Shown here: piece by piece, positions 44,197 to 52,368 of the stretch
Position numbering within the stretch: the first letter of the stretch is position 1
Layout of the letters: the number at the start of each line of letters is the position of its first letter
NCBI GenBank assembly: GCA_023380915.1
Contig: JAMCSM010000172.1
Span: 1-62,360 of the forward strand
Direction of reading: 5' to 3'
From: Actinomycetota bacterium
GTDB taxonomy: Bacteria > Actinomycetota > Humimicrobiia > Humimicrobiales > Humimicrobiaceae
DNA length: 62,360 nucleotides
Made by a program: the position numbers and the translations under genes
Notes under the pieces: model-generated
What the model was told of the DNA's origin: nothing
Database searches by the model: none
The model's input: only the letters and a program-made list of their open reading frames with translations

Positions 44197-45192
44197 TTAA
44201 AAATACTTTATTGGAATATCGGCAGGCATTAAAAGAAGCCGCTTGAATTCCTCATTTAATTTCAATAAGCTTATTGAACATCCTTCCATATCAAGTGAGG
44301 TACAATAATTATTGACATAAGATTTGAAAACCTTGATACCGTTTGCTTTTAAAATATCATGTGCGACAGAGCATGCAATATATAGTTCACTTACAGGTGT
44401 TCCTCCCAGGCCGTTAACCATAAGAGCAGTTTCGCAACCAGGTTCAAACGGAAGATCTGATATTATTGCTTCAAGAAGTCTGTTAATTGTTACATTGGCT
44501 CTTTCAATTTTTATTCTTTGTCTTCCAGGTTCACCATGAAGTCCGACACCAATTTCAATTTCATCTGATCCAAGTTCAAATGTAGGTGTACCTTTTTCCG
44601 GATGCGTGCATGATTTTAATGCATATCCCATTGTTCTTACATTTGCATTTACTTCTAGGGCAAGTTTTTTTAATTCATCAATATTAGTGCCTTCCTCTGA
44701 TTTTGCACCGACAATTTTGTAAACAAATATTGCTCCTGCAACTCCTCTTCTTCCGGCAGTATAAGTGCTGTCCCTGACTGCCACATCATCATTTATAATT
44801 ACTGTTTCAACTACCGGACCGCCTTCGAATTCTATCATTTCACTTGCCATTTCAAAATTAGCCCTGTCTCCTGTATAATTTTTAACAAGGAACAATACGC
44901 CTCTGCCCTTATCAATAAGTCTTGCAGCATCTACAATTGCATCAAGAGTCGGAGCTGCAAAAACAGGACCTGCACAAGCTGCATCAAGCATTCCCTTTCC
45001 TACATAAAATGCCTGATCAGGCTCATGACCGCTTCCGGAACCCGATATCAGGGAAACTTTATTTGTAAAAGGGTCTTTTCTGTAAATAATTCTTTTTTCA
45101 GGAATATAGCCTATAGTATCAGGTTTTGCATCTGCAAGGCCCTTTAACATTTCCTTCACAAAATCTTCAGGAAGATTTATTATTTTCTTCAT
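44197..45192 (-). CDS. dhaK: Dihydroxyacetone kinase subunit DhaK (or related ketose kinase)
   Basis: A 331-residue DhaK: GSGSGHEPDQAFYVGKGMLDAACAG (about 50-74) and GVGLHGEPG near 214-222, whose His forms the covalent hemiaminal with the keto sugar. It phosphorylates dihydroxyacetone or a related ketotriose/tetrose together with DhaL. No DhaM phosphotransfer gene is present in the window, so the phosphate donor is uncertain. AAAAGG lies seven bases before the ATG. DhaL is transcribed first, 39 bp upstream. Confidence 0.93.
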   Translation of the reverse strand: MKKIINLPEDFVKEMLKGLADAKPDTIGYIPEKRIIYRKDPFTNKVSLISGSGSGHEPDQAFYVGKGMLDAACAGPVFAAPTLDAIVDAARLIDKGRGVLFLVKNYTGDRANFEMASEMIEFEGGPVVETVIINDDVAVRDSTYTAGRRGVAGAIFVYKIVGAKSEEGTNIDELKKLALEVNANVRTMGYALKSCTHPEKGTPTFELGSDEIEIGVGLHGEPGRQRIKIERANVTINRLLEAIISDLPFEPGCETALMVNGLGGTPVSELYIACSVAHDILKANGIKVFKSYVNNYCTSLDMEGCSISLLKLNEEFKRLLLMPADIPIKYF

Positions 45193-45231
45193 TTTTATGC
45201 CTTTTAAACAAGTAATATTTTAAATATATAT

Positions 45232-45879
45232 TTACTGATTTTGCTTTAAATAGTTATAAGCTGATTCAAACATAATGCAAATGATTACTGAACCCGGATC
45301 CTTAAATCCTCTGCTTCTTTCACCAAGGTAGGAAGCTCTTCCCTTTTTGGCTGTAAGGTTTATTGTGCTTTCAGAACCTTCTTTTGCAGCAGCTAAAGCT
45401 TTTTCAAGTAAGGAAATAAGGTTTATATCCCTGCTTGTGTCAACTGAATTTATCATTGACATAACAGCAGGCTCAAGGGCATCTATCATTGTCTTGTCAC
45501 CAACTTTTGTATTACCCCCTCTTTTTTTTATACCTTCAAGCGCAAAATTTACTGCGGAAATCCAGTCATATATTGAAGGTTCAATTTTTTCTTTTAACCC
45601 TTTCCCAAGCTCAATAAAACCTGTTCCAAGCATCGCACCTGAAGTACCTCCGATTGTATAAGCCAGGGTAAAACCTGCTTTTTTTAAAATATCACCTGGC
45701 TCCATATTGCTCAATTCAGGAATAACCTTCAGAACAGCTTCAAAGCCTTTTCTTACACCAATTCCGCAATCACCATCACCAATATGGGAATCAAGTTCTG
45801 TAAGCATTTGTTCAGCATTTATTAAATTTTTACTTATGTCCTCTATTATACCTATAAGTATTTCTTTTTGAGTTTTCAA
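45232..45879 (-). CDS. dhaL: Dihydroxyacetone kinase subunit DhaL
   Basis: A 215-residue DhaL with the nucleotide-binding residues: LDSHIGDGDCGIGVRKGF near 28-45 (Asp ligands of Mg), GGTSGAMLGTGF near 77-88, KVGDKTMIDALEPAV, and KGRASYLGERSRGFKDPGS. It carries the ADP/ATP cofactor that phosphorylates the sugar on DhaK. Start is TTG with AGGAGC seven bases upstream. It stands 225 bp from a divergent sugar isomerase gene, suggesting a shared regulatory region. Confidence 0.93.
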   Translation of the reverse strand: MKTQKEILIGIIEDISKNLINAEQMLTELDSHIGDGDCGIGVRKGFEAVLKVIPELSNMEPGDILKKAGFTLAYTIGGTSGAMLGTGFIELGKGLKEKIEPSIYDWISAVNFALEGIKKRGGNTKVGDKTMIDALEPAVMSMINSVDTSRDINLISLLEKALAAAKEGSESTINLTAKKGRASYLGERSRGFKDPGSVIICIMFESAYNYLKQNQ

Positions 45880-46103
45880 TTATGCTGCTCCTGATATCAG
45901 GTATTTTAGTTAAAAAATTAAAATTCATTATAAATAATTTTTCCAATTAATGAAATCAAAATTATAAACTGCTGATAAACTGCCGGTTTGAAAAATTATA
46001 TTTTTAATTTATTTATTATTTTTATGATTTATAATATTTTAAAATGGCAAATACGTAATTTATAATAAAATTTATAGCAGTAACAAAAACAGAAAGGGAA
46101 AAA

Positions 46104-47084
46104 ATGGAATTAAAGGTTGATGCTCATCTGTGGTGTTTGGGATCTTATGCTGAAAGATATGTTCCAGGCGGTTATTTTGATGATATGGCAGTGGAAGAAA
46201 AACTTGAAATTTTTAAAAAAATAAAAGGGCTTACAGGTATTGTTGTATTTATCCCAACCCATCCTCTTCCTTCCCAGCCGGATAAATTAATAAAACTTTT
46301 AAATGATTATAATTTAAAAGTTTCAAGCATCGAACCTGAAAACTGGAGTGACAGGAAATGGAAAAATGGTGCTTTTTCTACGAATGAAGCAAAAATAAGA
46401 AAAGAAGCAATAAAGACGATGAAGGAAGGTATCGATCTTTGCAGAGAAGTAAAAGCAGACAGTGTCCTTTTGTGGCCTGCTCATGACGGCCTTGATTATC
46501 CATTCCAGTCAAATTACAGGGACGGGTGGAAATATCTTATTGAAACCATAAGGGAAATTGGAGAATATGATCCTGATACAAAGATTGCTATTGAGGCAAA
46601 ATCAAAAGATCCAAGGCAAAAACAGTATATCAGTGATACAGGTAAAGCTCTTGCTCTTATAAGCGAGGTTGGGCTTAAAAATGTGGGGTGTGCTCTGGAT
46701 GTTGGTCATGCAATCATGGCTAATGAAAATCTTGCAGAATCAGTTGCATTAATTGACAGATGGAACAGACTATTTCAAATTCATATAAATGAAAATTATA
46801 AAGATTCAGACCCTGATATGGTATTTGGAACTATAAATTTCTGGGAGCTTCTTGAATTCTTTTATTATTTAAATCAGACAAAATATAATTCATGGTGCAC
46901 AATAGATATTATTTCTTCAAGAGATGACAGAGCAAAAACTTTAGAGCTTGCAGTAAGCAATACATGGAAAATAAAGGAACTGGCAGATAAACTTCTGGAG
47001 CATAAAAATGAAATTGAAGAACATATGAAAGGTTACCGGTTTGCAGACAATTTTAACATGATTAAGAAACTGGTTTTAAAATAA
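46104..47084 (+). CDS. Sugar phosphate isomerase/epimerase family TIM-barrel protein
   Basis: A 326-residue AP-endonuclease-2/xylose-isomerase-like TIM barrel. Likely metal ligands are Glu in KIAIEAKSKDPR, Asp/His in GCALDVGHAIMA, His in LFQIHINENYKD and a late Asp in CTIDIIS. Such enzymes isomerise or epimerise ketoses, sugar phosphates or tetruloses. AAAGGG precedes the ATG. Divergent from dhaLK and convergent with the BMC-P array; a link to triose/tetrose metabolism is inferred from the neighbours. Confidence 0.85.
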   Translation: MELKVDAHLWCLGSYAERYVPGGYFDDMAVEEKLEIFKKIKGLTGIVVFIPTHPLPSQPDKLIKLLNDYNLKVSSIEPENWSDRKWKNGAFSTNEAKIRKEAIKTMKEGIDLCREVKADSVLLWPAHDGLDYPFQSNYRDGWKYLIETIREIGEYDPDTKIAIEAKSKDPRQKQYISDTGKALALISEVGLKNVGCALDVGHAIMANENLAESVALIDRWNRLFQIHINENYKDSDPDMVFGTINFWELLEFFYYLNQTKYNSWCTIDIISSRDDRAKTLELAVSNTWKIKELADKLLEHKNEIEEHMKGYRFADNFNMIKKLVLK

Positions 47085-47110
47085 TTTTTTTCAACTTGAG
47101 CTTTTTAGCC

Positions 47111-47142
47111 GGTTATTAAATGAAACTTATAATTTAATAACC
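47111..47142. terminator. Convergent-gene hairpin
   Basis: An 11-bp perfect stem GGTTATTAAAT/ATTTAATAACC (47111-47121 with 47132-47142) lies between the isomerase gene and the end of the last BMC-P gene, overlapping that gene's final codons. No strong U-tract on either strand; it may still act as a bidirectional terminator. Confidence 0.45.
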
Positions 47143-47411
47143 TTGTCTTCAAAAATTACTGTTTCAATTTTTGCAGTTATTACTGAATCAAAACCAATAT
47201 TATAGGTTTCAACTGATGTTCTTGCGGCTGCCCCGTTTACAAGCATTACAACTTCATCTATTCCTACACCAATCAGATCTGCTGAAATATAAAAATTTTT
47301 TTCAAACTGCCCGTAAGCATTCATTTCCTGAACAACAAGTAATTTATACCCGTTATATTTGGGATCCTTAACAGTAGAAACTACATTTCCTATTACTTTA
47401 CCGATTATCAT
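47127..47411 (-). CDS. EutN/CcmL-type bacterial microcompartment vertex protein (BMC-P 1)
   Basis: A 94-residue single-domain EutN/CcmL (pfam03319-type) protein: MIIGKVIGNVVSTVKDPKYN, YKLLVVQEMNAYGQ, ISADLIGVGIDEVVMLVNG, AAARTS, and FDSVITAKIETV. These OB-like proteins form pentamers that cap the vertices of microcompartment shells. It is the last of five consecutive paralogues, 7 bp after the next. It is closest to the family consensus among the five. No BMC-H or BMC-T shell gene is present in the window. Confidence 0.92.
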   Translation of the reverse strand: MIIGKVIGNVVSTVKDPKYNGYKLLVVQEMNAYGQFEKNFYISADLIGVGIDEVVMLVNGAAARTSVETYNIGFDSVITAKIETVIFEDKVIKL

Positions 47412-47418
47412 TTTTGTT

Positions 47419-47694
47419 TTATCCTGCCGCCAGATCTACGGAGTCAGCAATTGCCGTAATGGAAGCATCAGTTAGCACTTTTTTTTCAGTGAAGGCATGT
47501 GAAGCTTCGACACTGACCTCATATATTACATATTCGCCAATATCTACACCAACAGCATCAAGTGCAAATAATGGTTTATTAATCAACTCACCGGTTTCAG
47601 GATTGATATCCTGAATAATCTTTATTTCAATGCCGTCATAAGAATAATGTTTAAAATTTGAATAGGTTTTTCCTATAACTTTTGCATAAAACAT
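47419..47694 (-). CDS. EutN/CcmL-type bacterial microcompartment vertex protein (BMC-P 2)
   Basis: A 91-residue EutN/CcmL protein, more divergent: MFYAKVIGKTYSNFKHYSYD, IEIKIIQDINPETGELINK, FALDAVGVDIGEYVIYEVS, and LTDASITAIADSVDL. The usual GSSAR-like segment is replaced by VEASHAF, which may change the pore or the pentamer contacts. AAAGGG lies seven bases before the ATG. It stands 36 bp after BMC-P 3. Confidence 0.88.
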   Translation of the reverse strand: MFYAKVIGKTYSNFKHYSYDGIEIKIIQDINPETGELINKPLFALDAVGVDIGEYVIYEVSVEASHAFTEKKVLTDASITAIADSVDLAAG

Positions 47695-47730
47695 AAAAAA
47701 TCCCTTTATTTTTTAAAATAAAAAAAATTA

Positions 47731-48021
47731 TTAAATTAAATATTTGTATTTATCATCAATAAAAATACTGTCAACTTTTGCTGAAATTGCACTGTCAACA
47801 GGAATATCCGTATTTCCCTCAAGCTGTCTTGATGGACTTCCCTTGATAACAAGAACATAATCACCAATACCCAGTCCAAGCCTGTTTTCAGCACAAACTA
47901 TATACTCATTTCTTTCAGATTTATCCAGTTTAAGAAACCTGACCACAAATAATTTGATTGATTCCAGTTTAGGATCTTTAACTGTGCAAACTATCTCTTT
48001 TGTTATTATTCCAAAGTCCAT
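47731..48021 (-). CDS. EutN/CcmL-type bacterial microcompartment vertex protein (BMC-P 3)
   Basis: A 96-residue EutN/CcmL protein: MDFGIITKEIVCTVKDPKLE, IKLFVVRFLKLDK, NRLGLGIGDYVLVIKGSPSR, and VDSAISAKVDSIFID. The loop GSPSRQ resembles the conserved GSSAR pore segment. No strong ribosome binding site before the ATG; 75 bp from the preceding paralogue. Confidence 0.9.
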   Translation of the reverse strand: MDFGIITKEIVCTVKDPKLESIKLFVVRFLKLDKSERNEYIVCAENRLGLGIGDYVLVIKGSPSRQLEGNTDIPVDSAISAKVDSIFIDDKYKYLI

Positions 48022-48096
48022 TGTTATATAAATTCTTATTTCATATTTTTAATTTTATTCTTAAATTTTCCATAAATCCTGGTTAACTTGTTTAAA

Positions 48097-48375
48097 TTAT
48101 GTCTTCTTTAGTTCTTTAAAATCATCTATGCGTGCAATTATTGTCATGTCTGTTGGAATTCCTGTCATGGTTAATTGTGAAAGTCTTGCAGCACTTCCCC
48201 CACAGTAAAGTACATAATCGCCTATTGCCGCTCCAATACCATCAACTGCTACTTCATATTTTTCTGAAGGTTCAAGCTGAAAGTCATAAATCTGCAATAC
48301 ATAAAGTTTTACAGGTTTTAGTTCATTAACTTTTGCCGTTGAAACTACATTTCCTATTACTTTTCCTATTAACAT
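48097..48375 (-). CDS. EutN/CcmL-type bacterial microcompartment vertex protein (BMC-P 4)
   Basis: A 92-residue EutN/CcmL protein: MLIGKVIGNVVSTAKVNELK, VKLYVLQIYDFQ, VDGIGAAIGDYVLYCGGSAAR, and PTDMTIIARIDDF. It keeps the GGSAAR segment and adds a cysteine just before it. It begins 77 bp after the stop of BMC-P 5. Confidence 0.9.
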   Translation of the reverse strand: MLIGKVIGNVVSTAKVNELKPVKLYVLQIYDFQLEPSEKYEVAVDGIGAAIGDYVLYCGGSAARLSQLTMTGIPTDMTIIARIDDFKELKKT

Positions 48376-48452
48376 AATTTTAAAAAAAATTCAGAAATAT
48401 TGATTAACCATAATAGTTGACTATGGTAAATAAACAAAATATTTTTAATTCT

Positions 48453-48725
48453 TTATTCATAAATATTAATTTTATCAACTTTAGCAACAACGGCTGACCT
48501 GATGGGAATATTATCCTTACCCAATAATTTTCTTACAACTCCATCATCATCGGAAATTAATACCTTTTCACCTGTACCAACCCCCACAGCATCTTCCACA
48601 ATGAAATATTTACCTGTCGGCTCTCCAAACGGGTTGATAACTTTTGCAATTTTTAATCTTGACTGATATATTTTTGCAACTTTTATGGTGCTTACTACAG
48701 TTCCAATAATTTCACCAATTATCAT
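48453..48725 (-). CDS. EutN/CcmL-type bacterial microcompartment vertex protein (BMC-P 5)
   Basis: A 90-residue EutN/CcmL protein: MIIGEIIGTVVSTIKVAKIY, LKIAKVINPFGEPTGK, EDAVGVGTGEKVLISDDDG, and PIRSAVVAKVDKI. The GSSAR segment is replaced by acidic DDDGVVR, so the central loop is charged. First of the five in transcription order, 26 bp after the thioredoxin-reductase/rubredoxin fusion gene; AAGAAG precedes the ATG. Confidence 0.9.
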   Translation of the reverse strand: MIIGEIIGTVVSTIKVAKIYQSRLKIAKVINPFGEPTGKYFIVEDAVGVGTGEKVLISDDDGVVRKLLGKDNIPIRSAVVAKVDKINIYE

Positions 48726-48751
48726 TATTCTTCTTAAAGTTATATTTAAGT

Positions 48752-49282
48752 TTATATAAATTTTTCAAATCTTTCCTTTTTAGCTTTGCATATAGGACAG
48801 ATTTCAGGGGGATTATCTCTTGCACATAAATATCCGCAAACTTTGCATCTCCACACAGGATAAGACAGATCAAGCAAATTTTTTTTACTCTCCTCTTCTG
48901 TCTTAGACTCTGCTGCAGCACTTTCTTTCTTCTTTTTAACCATATTTCTTCTTTCAGGTATGGATCTTAACTGTTTTAATCCATTTAATACTTCATTGGT
49001 AACATACAGAGCACAGTAACAGGTTCCGTAATCATTCAAATCGTCATCTCTATAGTCACATGGGCAAATTATATCAAGATCTTTTGATTTATCGCCGCTT
49101 GCCAGTCTGCATGGACAGGATTGATAGCCATATCTTTTAATATTAATAAGCAGTCCTCTGATAAGCTCCTTTGTGAAAAATAAATCATTGTTTAAGAAGT
49201 AGCCGTTATCCTCAGCCTCTTTTTTAAATCTTAAGTATGCTTCTTCTACCTCAGCATCCTGTATATTTATTTTTTCATTCAT
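48752..49282 (-). CDS. Ferredoxin:thioredoxin reductase catalytic domain fused to a rubredoxin-like domain
   Basis: A 176-residue redox protein. Residues 1-105 match the catalytic (beta) subunit of ferredoxin:thioredoxin reductase: CPCR at 56-59, CPC at 73-75 and CYC at 88-90 hold a [4Fe-4S] cluster and a redox disulfide. A Lys/Glu linker (113-137) leads to a rubredoxin-like iron site with C146, C149, C162 and C165 ([26 protein letters not shown]). It probably passes electrons from a low-potential donor to the glutaredoxin encoded just upstream, whose gene it overlaps by 8 bp. Start context is within the glutaredoxin gene. Confidence 0.9.
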   Translation of the reverse strand: MNEKINIQDAEVEEAYLRFKKEAEDNGYFLNNDLFFTKELIRGLLINIKRYGYQSCPCRLASGDKSKDLDIICPCDYRDDDLNDYGTCYCALYVTNEVLNGLKQLRSIPERRNMVKKKKESAAAESKTEEESKKNLLDLSYPVWRCKVCGYLCARDNPPEICPICKAKKERFEKFI

Positions 49283-49565
49283 CAGCGAGTACTTCCCTTA
49301 TTTTTCTTTCATCAAAACCGCTTATACTTTCACTGTCATTTATTACTATAGTTGGAAAACCTGCATTTGGATTGAACTTTTTTATGATTTCAGAAACTCT
49401 TTCCTGTTCCTCGTGGGTAAGCAAATCGACATCCACATAATCATACGATATACCTAATTCATTTAAAAGCATCTTTGTTTTTCTGCACCATATGCATGTG
49501 CTTAAAGCATAAAGCATTACTTGTTTTTTTTGTTTGCCCTCAACATGATTTATTTCAATATTCAT
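49275..49565 (-). CDS. Glutaredoxin-like protein
   Basis: A 96-residue glutaredoxin fold with CIWC at 24-27, cis-Pro in [11 protein letters not shown] and a GF-containing C-terminal turn (SGFDERKI). The frame extends back into tRNA-Cys, which is artefactual; the ATG at 49563-49565 has GAGAGGAGAGGAAAT directly upstream. It probably receives electrons from the FTR/rubredoxin fusion encoded downstream and reduces protein disulfides in an anaerobe. It is the first protein gene of the BMC-P operon. Confidence 0.9.
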   Translation of the reverse strand: MNIEINHVEGKQKKQVMLYALSTCIWCRKTKMLLNELGISYDYVDVDLLTHEEQERVSEIIKKFNPNAGFPTIVINDSESISGFDERKIREVLADE

Positions 49566-49616
49566 ATATTTCCTCTCCTCTCTAACGGTAACTGTAATTG
49601 CAGTACTTGAAAAAAT

Positions 49617-49690
<74 letters not shown>

Positions 49691-49748
49691 TTCGGATAAG
49701 TAATTATAAAATAATTATAGTTAAAAGTTAAGGTTATTTTAATTATAT

Positions 49749-50753
49749 TTAAAAAACTCCGTCAATTTTAAAACTGCACTTTTCGCACAGGCTGTTTTGT
49801 ACATCATTTTTTGTAATAGAAAATCCTCTTCTTTTAATAACATCGCTGCCGCAGCCGGGACAAACAGTATCCTCAAGACTGGAAAATGGAACATTGCCTC
49901 CATATACGTACTTAAGCCCCTGTGCCTTACCTATATTTACTGCTTCAACTATTTTTTCGGTCAATGTGGGCGGTATGGTTGATTTGTATTGAGGATAATA
50001 TGCACTTATATGCCATGGAATTTCAATACCTGTTTCCTTTAAAAATTCTGCAATTTGAGTTAATTCTTCTTTTGAATCATTTAATCCCGGAATTAACAGG
50101 GTAGTAACTTCAATCCATATTCCAAGCTCTTTCATGTATTTTATATTATTTAATACAGGTTTCAGTCTCCCTCCAAGACGGTTTTTATAAAATTCATCAG
50201 AAAAACTTTTCAAATCAACATTTGCTGCATCAAGATATGGCGAGATCATGTCCAATGCTTCTCTTGTCATAAAACCATTTGTAACAAATACATTCTTCAG
50301 TCCATTTTCTTTTGCTATTATTGAAGTATCATATGCCAGTTCAAAATATATGGTTGGTTCAGTATAGGTATATGAAATACTTTTACATTTGAATTTTACT
50401 GCATTTTTAACTATATTTTCGGGAGATTCATACCTGCCGTCAATAACGTTGTCATCTGCAGGCATTTGAGATATCTGGTAATTCTGACAAAAAAAACATC
50501 TGAAATTACAGCCAACTGTTGCTATTGAATAAGAATTTGTTCCCGGAAGAAAATGAAATAGAGGTTTTTTTTCTATTGGATCCACATTTTCTGCAATCAA
50601 CCTGCCATAAACCAGACTGTAAAGCTTTCCATCAGTGTTTTTTCTTACACAGCATTTTCCAACATTGCCGTTTTCAATCAGGCACCTGTGATTGCAAAGA
50701 TCGCATCTGATTTTAAAATCATTTAAAGTTTTATATAAGTAACACTCCTTCAT
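49749..50753 (-). CDS. amrS: AmmeMemoRadiSam-type radical SAM protein (AmrS)
   Basis: A 334-residue AmrS-type enzyme. N-terminal Cys pairs (CDLCNHRC, GKCC), then ENVDPIEKKPLFHFLPG, typical of the family, and the radical SAM cluster site CNFRCFFC (82-89). A C-terminal Cys pair lies in VCPGCGSDV and another in NSLCEKCSF. The partner genes of the AmmeMemoRadiSam set (amrA, amrB) are not in the window; the reaction is not established. AAAGGTG lies 13 bases before the ATG. Confidence 0.9.
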   Translation of the reverse strand: MKECYLYKTLNDFKIRCDLCNHRCLIENGNVGKCCVRKNTDGKLYSLVYGRLIAENVDPIEKKPLFHFLPGTNSYSIATVGCNFRCFFCQNYQISQMPADDNVIDGRYESPENIVKNAVKFKCKSISYTYTEPTIYFELAYDTSIIAKENGLKNVFVTNGFMTREALDMISPYLDAANVDLKSFSDEFYKNRLGGRLKPVLNNIKYMKELGIWIEVTTLLIPGLNDSKEELTQIAEFLKETGIEIPWHISAYYPQYKSTIPPTLTEKIVEAVNIGKAQGLKYVYGGNVPFSSLEDTVCPGCGSDVIKRRGFSITKNDVQNSLCEKCSFKIDGVF

Positions 50754-50778
50754 TTTATTATTCTTTCACCTTTCTGGT

Positions 50779-50841
50779 TTAACCTTCATCCAATCTGCCT
50801 ATCTTTTAATAGTTTATTGGTGTCGGAAGGGGGACTTGAAC
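50779..50841. repeat. Direct repeat copy 1 with the 3' end of tRNA-Leu
   Basis: 63 bp identical to 50979-51041. It contains the last 24 bases of tRNA-Leu (T-loop, acceptor strand and CCA) plus 39 bp of 3' flank. The rest of the tRNA is missing, so this copy is non-functional. Copies are exactly 200 bp apart. The layout resembles the attL/attR duplication made by integration at a tRNA 3' end. Confidence 0.9.
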
Positions 50842-50945
50842 TTTCGTCTCACTTCGTTCGCTGCAGAGACGCGGACTCATTTCGCTTCGCTTACGCTCAC
50901 ATCCGTTCGCTTATCGCTTCGCTTCACTCCGTCCTTTCAAGTCCC
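50831..50945. repeat. GC-rich palindromic insert beside the tRNA-Leu 3' fragment
   Basis: GGGACTTGAA (50831-50840) and TTCAAGTCCC (50936-50945) are perfect 10-bp inverted repeats. Between them is GC-rich sequence with repeated TTCGCTTCGCT-like units and a CGTCTC/GAGACG hairpin. It is unlike the surrounding AT-rich DNA and non-coding. A small hairpin ATGCC/GGCAT follows at 50954-50966. Confidence 0.65.
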
Positions 50946-50978
50946 TTTAAAACATGCCACCGGCATATTTTAATCTGC

Positions 50979-51017
50979 TTAACCTTCATCCAATCTGCCT
51001 ATCTTTTAATAGTTTAT

Positions 51018-51041
<24 letters not shown>
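50979..51041. repeat. Direct repeat copy 2 (intact tRNA-Leu end and flank)
   Basis: 63 bp identical to 50779-50841; here the repeat is continuous with the complete tRNA-Leu gene. Confidence 0.9.
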
Positions 51042-51107
<66 letters not shown>

Positions 51108-51322
51108 ATTTCCGGTTATATTTTCAAAATCCAAAGTAAATCTGCTGATAAATTTTAAATCATATTTTATTAAAAGAAAAATCATGAAAATTTTATCATG
51201 TAAATTTTGCTTTCAAATTAATTTTACAATTAAAAATTAATAAGTAAAATTAATTTTTATTCTTAAGATTTAAGATATTTTATCCTTAAAGCCTAAGATA
51301 AACTGCATATGTTTTTAAGTAT

Positions 51323-52318
51323 TTATATTGGTTTTCCTGCAAAAAAACATGCGGCAAAATGATCTTCTCCGTTTTCAGGATAATTTTTTAATTCAGGTTC
51401 CTGCAAGGAACAAATTGCTTCTGCATTAGGGCATCTCGGATTAAATCTGCATCCTGAGGGAGGGTTTATAGGGCTTGGAACATCTCCGGGAAGTATTATC
51501 CTTTGTCTTTTTCTCTCAAGATTGGGATCAGGTATGGGTATTGCGGAAAGCAGCCCCATTGTATATGGATGAAGAGGTTTTTTATATAAATCTTCTGAAA
51601 GAGCTATTTCAACAATCTTGCCAAGATACATTACTCCAACTCTTGTGCTTACATATTTTACAACAGATAAATCATGAGCAATAAATAAATATGTTAAATC
51701 AAATTCCTTCTGCAAATCTACCATCAGATTCAAAATTTGTGCCTGAACTGAAACATCAAGAGCAGAAACAGGCTCATCACAGATAATTAATTCAGGCTGA
51801 AGAACCAGTGCTCTTGCAATTCCAACTCTTTGCCTTTGTCCTCCACTGAATTCATGAGGATACCTGTTTATATGCTCAGGATTTAAACCAACAATTTTTA
51901 AAGTATGCTTTATTTTTTTAATTCTTGAATTTCTGTTCCCGGCTTTGTGAATTTCAAGAGGCTCGCTTACTATGTCCCCGATTGTCATTCTTGGAGAAAG
52001 GGATGCATAAGGGTCCTGGAAAATAATCTGAATTTCCCTTCTGTATTTAAACATTTGGGAACGTTTCAGCTTAAGAATATTTATTCCATTATAAATTATT
52101 TCTCCTGCAGTGGGATAAATAAGCCTTAAGATTAATCTTGCAACAGTAGATTTGCCGCAGCCGCTTTCACCAACCAGGCCAAATGTTTCACCTTTTTTTA
52201 TAAAAAAGCTTATACCATCAACTGCTTTAACTGATCCGGCTGCTGTATTAAAAAAGAAACCTGTTCTTAAATTAAAATATTTTTTTAAATTTTTTACTTC
52301 CAGTAAGGCTTTATCCAT
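51323..52318 (-). CDS. Oligopeptide/dipeptide ABC transporter ATP-binding protein (DppF/OppF type)
   Basis: A 331-residue ABC ATPase: Walker A GESGCGKST (50-58), signature FSGGQRQRVGIARAL, Walker B LIICDEPVSALDVS, and the C-terminal oligopeptide/dipeptide transporter extension with the Cys-containing CRFNPRCPNAEAIC site for an iron-sulfur cluster or zinc. It pairs with the DppD-type ATPase gene 50 bp upstream to power import of peptides or nickel-chelates. Last gene of the operon; no clear terminator follows. Confidence 0.95.
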   Translation of the reverse strand: MDKALLEVKNLKKYFNLRTGFFFNTAAGSVKAVDGISFFIKKGETFGLVGESGCGKSTVARLILRLIYPTAGEIIYNGINILKLKRSQMFKYRREIQIIFQDPYASLSPRMTIGDIVSEPLEIHKAGNRNSRIKKIKHTLKIVGLNPEHINRYPHEFSGGQRQRVGIARALVLQPELIICDEPVSALDVSVQAQILNLMVDLQKEFDLTYLFIAHDLSVVKYVSTRVGVMYLGKIVEIALSEDLYKKPLHPYTMGLLSAIPIPDPNLERKRQRIILPGDVPSPINPPSGCRFNPRCPNAEAICSLQEPELKNYPENGEDHFAACFFAGKPI

Positions 52319-52368
52319 ACTTTATAATAAATTTTAAAATTCAAATTATTAAAAATAAAATAAGTAAA

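Noticed and set aside
48712..48921. 69-aa frame overlapping the FTR/rubredoxin gene
   Set aside because: Same-strand shadow of the conserved cysteine-rich domain; no family resemblance.
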